Shown here piece by piece: positions 59,109 through 64,000 of a stretch of 64,000 nt of DNA. The notes beneath the pieces are model-generated. The model ran no database searches, was not told the origin of the DNA, and saw only the letters and a program-made list of their open reading frames with translations. The stretch spans positions 217,990 to 281,989 of the forward strand of contig NZ_BLID01000006.1 of assembly GCF_009811315.1 (NCBI RefSeq). The letters are read 5' to 3'. The position numbers and the translations under genes were made by a program. Source of the stretch: Vibrio atypicus (lineage in GTDB: Bacteria; Pseudomonadota; Gammaproteobacteria; Enterobacterales; Vibrionaceae). Every line of letters begins with the position of its first letter. Position 1 is the stretch's first letter.

Positions 59109-60056
59109 ATGAGCAAAAAGCTAACTATTCTTGATATTGCAAAACTGTCCGGTGTGGGTAAATCAACGGTTTCTCGTGTGTTAACTAATGATCCTAAGGT
59201 GAAGCCCGCGACTCGTGCGAAAGTAGAGCAAGTTATTCAAGAATCTGGTTACGTACCAAGCAAATCGGCTCAGAGTATGCGAGGGGGCAGCCAGAAGGTT
59301 GTGGGTGTCATTATCTCTCGTCTTGACTCCCCATCTGAAAACAAAGCGGTGGGCAGCATGCTTAATACCTTGTATAGCGCAGGGTATGATGTGGTAATCA
59401 TGGAGAGTCAGTTTGATCGCATCAAAACCAACGAGCATCTCGACGTATTGAAAAAGCGCAATGTGGATGGGGTGATCGTGTTTGGCTTTAGTGATTTCGA
59501 TATCAGTAAGCTAGAAAACTGGCACGATCGCAGTGTTGTGATTGCCATGGATACTGACAAGGCTTCTTCGATTAACTATGACAATAGCCTAGTCATCATT
59601 AAAGCTCTTGAGTTTTTGCAGCAAAAATCGCTTAACCATATTGGTTTTATTGGTGTGGATCCTAGTGATAAAACCACGGGTAAGCTTCGTCTGAATGCTT
59701 ACCTTGATTGGTGTCGTCAGCACCAAATTGAGCCTCAATACCAAACGGGTCAGCTTAATCATGAAAGTGCGTACCTGCTGGTGGATAGTGTTCTTAATGA
59801 GCAGACTCAGGCAATTGTCTGTGCCAGTGATACATTAGCATTAGGTGTTATTAAACGTCTTCAAGAGCTCAATCGTGAAGAGGTCATTGTTACCGGTGTT
59901 GGTGGCAATGAGCTGCTTTCTTTTCTTTTCCCTAAAGTCTTTAGTATTGACCCAGGCTACTCATTAGCGGGTGAGCGAGCTGCTAAGTTATTGATCTCAC
60001 ATATAAATGGTGAGATCGAGCAAGTACACATTACTCAAGAACCCCTTTCTCTCTAA
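59109..60056 (+). CDS. treR: Trehalose operon repressor TreR
   Basis: A 315-residue LacI-family repressor. The N-terminal helix-turn-helix reads LTILDIAKLSGVGKSTVSRVL-like and is followed by a periplasmic-binding-protein-like sensor domain for trehalose 6-phosphate. It lies directly upstream of treB, and two palindromes in the 191-base gap are likely operators. The ribosome site is weak. Confidence 0.94.
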   Translation: MSKKLTILDIAKLSGVGKSTVSRVLTNDPKVKPATRAKVEQVIQESGYVPSKSAQSMRGGSQKVVGVIISRLDSPSENKAVGSMLNTLYSAGYDVVIMESQFDRIKTNEHLDVLKKRNVDGVIVFGFSDFDISKLENWHDRSVVIAMDTDKASSINYDNSLVIIKALEFLQQKSLNHIGFIGVDPSDKTTGKLRLNAYLDWCRQHQIEPQYQTGQLNHESAYLLVDSVLNEQTQAIVCASDTLALGVIKRLQELNREEVIVTGVGGNELLSFLFPKVFSIDPGYSLAGERAAKLLISHINGEIEQVHITQEPLSL

Positions 60057-60088
60057 GCGATTCTTTTTAAACTGAATTAAAATTATAC

Positions 60089-60104
60089 TGTGATCTCATT
60101 CAAT
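60089..60104 (+). promoter_or_regulatory. CRP-like site upstream of treB
   Basis: TGTGA, six bases, TCAAT: one perfect and one 3-of-5 half of the CRP consensus TGTGA-N6-TCACA. It adjoins the first TreR-type palindrome. If TATAAT at 60148-60153 is the -10, the site is centred about 63 bases before the start point, near the class I position. Confidence 0.5.
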
Positions 60105-60105
60105 T

Positions 60106-60123
60106 AATGGGACTGTTCCCATT
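60106..60123. promoter_or_regulatory. TreR-type operator 1
   Basis: AATGGGA and TCCCATT are separated by four bases, giving an 18-base palindrome of LacI-family type. Confidence 0.7.
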
Positions 60124-60147
60124 TTTATCTTAAATAAGATCTGACAA

Positions 60148-60153
60148 TATAAT
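60148..60153 (+). promoter_or_regulatory. Candidate -10 element of treB
   Basis: TATAAT lies between the two operator-like palindromes, with a poor -35 (TTATCT at 60125-60130) as expected for an activator-dependent promoter. Confidence 0.5.
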
Positions 60154-60160
60154 AATTACA

Positions 60161-60177
60161 AATGGGAACATTCCCAA
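60161..60177. promoter_or_regulatory. TreR-type operator 2
   Basis: AATGGGAACATTCCCAA holds TGGGA and TCCCA arms around four bases. It is just downstream of the candidate -10, where a repressor would block initiation. Confidence 0.7.
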
Positions 60178-60259
60178 AATAACAACAATCGATTGAGTCA
60201 GTTTGACCGTCAGTAGTTTGATTTAAGATGAATGAGATCCAATTAGGGTGGACATGGAT

Positions 60260-61684
60260 ATGAGTAAGATTGCGAAACAAGAGGTTGAGCGTCTAATAGA
60301 GTTAGTCGGTGGACGCGAAAATATTGCGAGTGTAAGTCACTGCCTAACGCGCCTTCGTTTTGTACTAAATGACACAGAAAAAGCCAGTGAGAAAGAGCTT
60401 GAGTCTCTGCCAATGGTTAAAGGTTGTTTCACAAATGCAGGACAATTTCAGGTCGTTATCGGCACCGAAGTCGACGATGTCTACAAGGTTTTGATTGAGC
60501 TCACTGGGCAAACAGCGGCGTCGAAAGATGAAGCTAAGCTGGCTGCTCGTCAGAATATGAACATTTTAGAGCGCGGTATTTCCCATTTAGCTGAAATTTT
60601 TGTACCACTGCTTCCTGCGATTATCACGGGGGGGTTGATTCTTGGCTTCCGTAACGTGATCGGCGACATCAAGATGTTTGATGGCCAGTCCTTGACTGAA
60701 ATTAGCCAATTCTGGGCAACAGTACATAGCTTCCTATGGTTGATCGGTGAAGCGATATTCTTCTTCCTGCCGGTAGGTGTTTGTTGGTCGACGGTGAAGA
60801 AACTGGGCGGCACACCAATTCTGGGTATTACCTTGGGTGTAACTCTGGTATCACCACAGTTAATGAATGCGTATCTCATTGGTAAACAGGTGCCTGAGGT
60901 TTGGGATTTTGGTTTGTTTGTCATTGAGAAAGTCGGTTATCAAGCCCAAGTTATTCCAGCCATGTTAGCAGGTGTAGCACTAGCGTTTATTGAAACCAAC
61001 TTAAAACGTATTGTCCCTTCATACTTGTACCTTGTTGTGGTGCCATTTGTTTCAATCATTGTTTCAGTAGTACTTGCGCACTCGCTAATCGGCCCATTTG
61101 GTCGTGTGTTAGGTGACGGTGTGGCATTTGCAGCTAAAGCGGCGATGACGGGTGATTTTGCTGTGATTGGTTCAATGGTGTTTGGTTTCCTATATGCACC
61201 ACTTGTGATTACTGGTATTCACCACACAACAAACGCGGTTGACTTACAGTTAATGCAAGACCTTGGTGGTACGCCAATCTGGCCACTAATTGCTTTATCT
61301 AACATAGCTCAAGCGTCTGCGGTTGTCGGAATCATCATTATTAGTAAAAAGCATGGTGAGCGTGACATTTCGGTACCTGCGGCAATCTCGGCATACCTAG
61401 GTGTTACTGAGCCTGCGATGTACGGCATCAACTTAAAATACAAATTCCCTATGCTAAGCGCCATGATCGGTAGTGCGATTGCTGCAGCTATCTGTGGTAG
61501 TGCAGGTGTGATGGCGAATGGCATCGGTGTTGGTGGTTTGCCAGGTATTCTTTCTATTCAACCACAGTTCTGGGGCATTTACGCCGTGGCAATGTTGGTG
61601 GCGATAGCGGTACCTGCTGCTTTAACTCTCTTCTTCTACAAACGAGCGCAACTCAAGGGTGAGCTAGAGCCTGTTAGCGCATAA
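60260..61684 (+). CDS. treB: Trehalose-specific PTS enzyme IIBC
   Basis: Takes up trehalose and phosphorylates it to trehalose 6-phosphate. From the ATG at 60260 (AGGGTGG eight bases upstream, N-terminus like E. coli TreB) it has 474 residues. The EIIB domain is first, with phosphorylated C28 in SHCLTRLRF; the EIIC membrane domain follows from about residue 105. There is no EIIA domain, so EIIA-Glc must serve. GTG at 60248 and ATG at 60254 are other possible starts. Confidence 0.95.
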   Translation: MSKIAKQEVERLIELVGGRENIASVSHCLTRLRFVLNDTEKASEKELESLPMVKGCFTNAGQFQVVIGTEVDDVYKVLIELTGQTAASKDEAKLAARQNMNILERGISHLAEIFVPLLPAIITGGLILGFRNVIGDIKMFDGQSLTEISQFWATVHSFLWLIGEAIFFFLPVGVCWSTVKKLGGTPILGITLGVTLVSPQLMNAYLIGKQVPEVWDFGLFVIEKVGYQAQVIPAMLAGVALAFIETNLKRIVPSYLYLVVVPFVSIIVSVVLAHSLIGPFGRVLGDGVAFAAKAAMTGDFAVIGSMVFGFLYAPLVITGIHHTTNAVDLQLMQDLGGTPIWPLIALSNIAQASAVVGIIIISKKHGERDISVPAAISAYLGVTEPAMYGINLKYKFPMLSAMIGSAIAAAICGSAGVMANGIGVGGLPGILSIQPQFWGIYAVAMLVAIAVPAALTLFFYKRAQLKGELEPVSA

Positions 61685-61701
61685 GTTTGCAACACAATTT
61701 A

Positions 61702-61722
61702 GGAGCGGCCCTTTGCCGCTCC
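61702..61722 (+). other. Hairpin between treB and treC
   Basis: GGAGCGGC, CCTTT, GCCGCTCC: a perfect 8-bp stem without an immediate T tract. It may protect the treB message or reduce treC expression. Confidence 0.5.
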
Positions 61723-61759
61723 ACTCCTAAGATTATTTTTTTGGTAAGTGAGTTTAGAA

Positions 61760-63448
61760 ATGACAACAATCACTAACGATACGAACTGGTGGAAAACCGC
61801 CTCGATTTATCAAATTTATCCAAAGAGTTTCTGCGATAGTGGCAGTAAAGGAACGGGGGATATTCAAGGTATTATTTCTAAGCTCGATTATCTAAAACTG
61901 CTGGGTGTTGATGCTATCTGGCTGACTCCTGTTTATCAGTCACCGATGATCGACAATGGCTATGACATTGCGGATTACTACTCAATAAATCCAGATTTCG
62001 GCACAATGGCTGATTTTGATGAGTTGTTAGCTCAAGCTCATCAGCGTGGTATTCGTCTGATTATGGATATCGTGGTCAACCACACTTCAACTGAGCACCA
62101 TTGGTTTCAATCAGCATTAGGCGATAAGCAGAGCCCTTACCGTGATTACTATATATGGAAAGATCCTGTCGAAGGTAGTGTTCCAAATAACTGGCAATCT
62201 AAGTTTGGCGGAAGCGCTTGGGAGCTAGATGAGAACACCGGTCAATACTTCCTTCATCTGTTTGCGAAAGAGCAAGCGGATCTAAACTGGGAGAACCCTA
62301 AAGTTCGCGCGGAAGTGAAAGAAGTGATCAGCTTTTGGGCAGAGAAGGGTGTGGATGGATTTCGTTTAGACGTGATCAATTTGATTTCTAAGCAGCAAGA
62401 TTTCCCTAGTGATCAGATTGGAGATGGTCGACGTTTCTATACGGATGGCCCTCGCGTGCATGAATATCTGCAAGAGATCAGCGAATCGGTATTTCAGAAA
62501 TATGGCAGCGTGACGGTCGGTGAAATGTCCTCGACGACGCTTGAGCATTGTCAGCAGTATTCGTCCTTGGATAATAAAGAATTATCGATGGTGTTTAACT
62601 TCCACCACTTAAAAGTCGATTACCCAAATGGTGAGAAGTGGACCAAAGCGCCATTCGATTTTAATCAACTAAAGCAGATCTTTAATCATTGGCAAACGGG
62701 TCTAAATGGTAAAGGGTGGGGAGCGCTGTTTTGGTGTAACCACGATCAGCCACGAGTCGTTAGTCGTTTAGGTAACGATCAAGAGTATCGAGTGGAAGCG
62801 GCGAAGATGCTTGGTGCCTCTGTTCACATGATGCAAGGTACGCCATATGTTTACCAAGGTGAAGAGATTGGTATGACCAACCCAGGTTACACCTCTATCG
62901 AACAGTATCGTGATGTAGAGAGTACCAATATGTATGACATTATGGTCAATCAACAAGGTGTTTCTCATGATGACATGATGGCGATTTTAGCTCAGAAGTC
63001 GCGTGATAACTCTCGTACTCCGATGCAGTGGAACGGTGATGAATATGCTGGGTTCTCAAAAGGGCAGCCTTGGCTTGAAGTGGCTGGTAACTATCAAGAT
63101 ATCAATGCTGACAACGCCGTGGAAGATAGCGACTCTGTGTTCTATTTCTACCAAAAATTGATTCAACTCCGTAAAGAAGTTGAGGTGATTACGTCTGGCA
63201 ACTACTTAGATTTATATCCCGGGCATCACTCAGTGTTTGGTTATCAGCGTCAATCAAATCACCAAACGTTGATTTGTTTAAATAACTATTATGGTCATGA
63301 GAGTGAGTGCGTCTTGCCGAAAGAGTTTGAATGTGAAAAGGCGAAGTATCTACTTGGTAATTATTCAGATTTGGATTGCGATGTGAGCCAGCATCAGGTG
63401 TTAAGACCTTACGAGACGCGCATTATTTTGTTAGAGCATTCAATTTAG
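61760..63448 (+). CDS. treC: Trehalose-6-phosphate hydrolase TreC
   Basis: A cytoplasmic GH13 enzyme that splits trehalose 6-phosphate into glucose and glucose 6-phosphate. From 61760 it has 562 residues, with the catalytic nucleophile in GFRLDVINL, the acid in VGEMS and the stabilising aspartate in NHDQPR. A GTG 12 bases upstream is another possible start; neither has a strong ribosome site. It is read after treB, completing the treBC pathway. Confidence 0.95.
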   Translation: MTTITNDTNWWKTASIYQIYPKSFCDSGSKGTGDIQGIISKLDYLKLLGVDAIWLTPVYQSPMIDNGYDIADYYSINPDFGTMADFDELLAQAHQRGIRLIMDIVVNHTSTEHHWFQSALGDKQSPYRDYYIWKDPVEGSVPNNWQSKFGGSAWELDENTGQYFLHLFAKEQADLNWENPKVRAEVKEVISFWAEKGVDGFRLDVINLISKQQDFPSDQIGDGRRFYTDGPRVHEYLQEISESVFQKYGSVTVGEMSSTTLEHCQQYSSLDNKELSMVFNFHHLKVDYPNGEKWTKAPFDFNQLKQIFNHWQTGLNGKGWGALFWCNHDQPRVVSRLGNDQEYRVEAAKMLGASVHMMQGTPYVYQGEEIGMTNPGYTSIEQYRDVESTNMYDIMVNQQGVSHDDMMAILAQKSRDNSRTPMQWNGDEYAGFSKGQPWLEVAGNYQDINADNAVEDSDSVFYFYQKLIQLRKEVEVITSGNYLDLYPGHHSVFGYQRQSNHQTLICLNNYYGHESECVLPKEFECEKAKYLLGNYSDLDCDVSQHQVLRPYETRIILLEHSI

Positions 63449-63480
63449 TTAACTGACGCCCCCCTTTAGTGTTAGTTGAT

Positions 63481-63505
63481 GCCCCGGCTTAGTCGGGGCT
63501 TTTTT
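63481..63505 (+). terminator. Rho-independent terminator of treBC
   Basis: GCCCCG pairs with CGGGGC around a seven-base loop, followed by six T residues, 32 bases after treC. Confidence 0.9.
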
Positions 63506-63575
63506 CTATTCAGTGACAAGGGAGAGAATCAGGCGGTAACGGAATCACTAGGCTTGAAAAATAAAGAGTAGAAAC

Positions 63576-63606
63576 GAAAAAAAGCCAACTCAATGAGTTG
63601 GCTTTC
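63576..63606 (-). terminator. Terminator of the tRNA-Tyr operon
   Basis: AAAGCCAACTC, AAT, GAGTTGGCTTT: an 11-bp stem. The plus-strand A run at 63577-63583 is the U tract of the minus-strand transcript. It lies just beyond the 3' end of the first listed tRNA. Confidence 0.92.
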
Positions 63607-63613
63607 TTGAATA

Positions 63614-63698
63614 TGGTGGAGGGGGACGGATTCGAACCATCGAAGGCAGTGCCAGCAGATTTACAGTCTGATCCCTTTGGCCACTCGGGAACCCCTCC
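63614..63698 (-). tRNA. tRNA-Tyr (GUA), copy nearest the terminator
   Basis: An 85-base class II tRNA with encoded CCA. The acceptor stem is GGAGGGG / CCCCTCC, the anticodon loop reads CTGTAAA (anticodon GTA), a long variable arm is present, and the T loop contains GGTTCGAATCC. It is the last gene in the transcribed direction. Confidence 0.97.
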
Positions 63699-63768
63699 AG
63701 GGTATTTTTATCCTTAATCAATGATTTCCCAACTCATTAATCAAGCTGCTCTCTTTTCAGAGAAAATA

Positions 63769-63853
63769 TGGTGGAGGGGGACGGATTCGAACCATCGAAG
63801 GCAGTGCCAGCAGATTTACAGTCTGATCCCTTTGGCCACTCGGGAACCCCTCC
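63769..63853 (-). tRNA. tRNA-Tyr (GUA), second copy
   Basis: Identical in sequence to the copy at 63614-63698, exactly 155 bases away. Same GTA anticodon and encoded CCA. Confidence 0.97.
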
Positions 63854-63923
63854 AGGGTATTTTTATCCTTAATTAATGATTTCCCAACTCATTAATCAAG
63901 CTGCTCTCTTTTCAGAGAAAATA

Positions 63924-64000
63924 TGGTGGAGGGGGACGGATTCGAACCATCGAAGGCAGTGCCAGCAGATTTACAGTCTGATCCCTTTGGCCACTCGGGA
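63924..64000 (-). tRNA. tRNA-Tyr (GUA), third copy, cut by the window edge
   Basis: The 77 bases present match the first two copies from the CCA end; the last eight bases (the 5' end of the tRNA) lie beyond the window. The array may continue. Confidence 0.93.

Larger units (their letters stand above)
63614..64000 (-). repeat. Tandem tRNA-Tyr array, 155-base unit
   Basis: tRNA plus a 70-base spacer repeated at least two and a half times. The two complete spacers differ by one base (C or T at 63719 against 63874). Confidence 0.95.

Noticed and set aside
63614..64000. Regular repeats that might suggest a CRISPR array
   Set aside because: Each 155-base unit contains an intact tRNA-Tyr gene, and the spacers are the same rather than unique.

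Overview
The window reads as a stretch of core chromosome from a marine gammaproteobacterium of the family Vibrionaceae, most probably a Vibrio. Several things support this. The gene order keeps long Escherichia-like blocks (gpt-frsA-crl-proBA; nrdR-rib-nusB-thiL-pgpA; glnD-map-rpsB-tsf-pyrH-frr-uppS-cdsA-dxr-rseP-bamA-skp-lpxD-fabZ-lpxA-lpxB-rnhB-dnaE-accA-tilS; mltD-gloB-yafS-rnhA-dnaQ; proS-trmO; metNIQ-gmhB; treRBC). Protein sequences match Vibrio-type orthologues, for example a TIGR03503-type envelope protein after dnaQ and a RibBX-type riboflavin enzyme. The window ends in a tandem tRNA-Tyr array. I see no prophage, insertion sequence, CRISPR array, integron or defence locus. The species is not decidable by eye.

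Layout. 1-4.8 kb: end of gpt (purine salvage), frsA, crl (sigma-S helper), proBA (proline). 4.85-10.9 kb: nrdR and the riboflavin cluster ribD-ribE-ribBX-ribH, then nusB, thiL, pgpA. 11.0-15.1 kb, minus strand: map, glnD and the UPF0325 gene yaeH. 15.2-36.2 kb, plus strand: a long run of essential genes for translation (rpsB, tsf, pyrH, frr), isoprenoid, lipid and envelope synthesis (uppS, cdsA, dxr, rseP, bamA, skp, lpxD, fabZ, lpxA, lpxB), then rnhB, dnaE, accA, tilS. 36.3-48.7 kb: a small cytochrome c, glnB, a YafD-type phosphoesterase, then mltD with a YIP1 membrane protein, gloB, yafS, rnhA, dnaQ, a TIGR03503 protein, fadE, gmhA, yafJ. 48.9-55.5 kb: a more lineage-specific zone with a serine hydrolase, proS, trmO, the zinc-sparing ribosomal paralogues rpmE2-rpmJ2, an orphan AbgT transporter and a small RRM protein. 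55.7-63.4 kb: the methionine importer metNIQ, gmhB, and the trehalose genes treR, treB, treC. 63.6-64.0 kb: tRNA-Tyr genes on the minus strand, the third cut by the window edge.

How the genes fit together. Lipid A, phospholipid and outer-membrane assembly genes lie in one block (uppS to accA), with gmhA and gmhB supplying the heptose for LPS core. PII signalling is represented by both GlnD and its substrate GlnB. Visible regulation includes a MetJ operator before metNIQ, a FadR-like operator before fadE, a Fur box and a Zur-like palindrome before rpmE2-rpmJ2, two TreR-type palindromes with a CRP-like site before treB, and an rpsB promoter with a GC-rich discriminator.

I did not find a clear undescribed multi-gene system. 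The best leads are modest: the Fur box next to the Zur-like site at rpmE2-rpmJ2, the extra loops in methionine aminopeptidase, the metal-site-less C-terminal domain of RibBX, the uncharacterised TIGR03503 and YIP1 proteins coupled to dnaQ and mltD, the near-identical tRNA-Tyr tandem units, and unexplained palindromes between fadE and gmhA.
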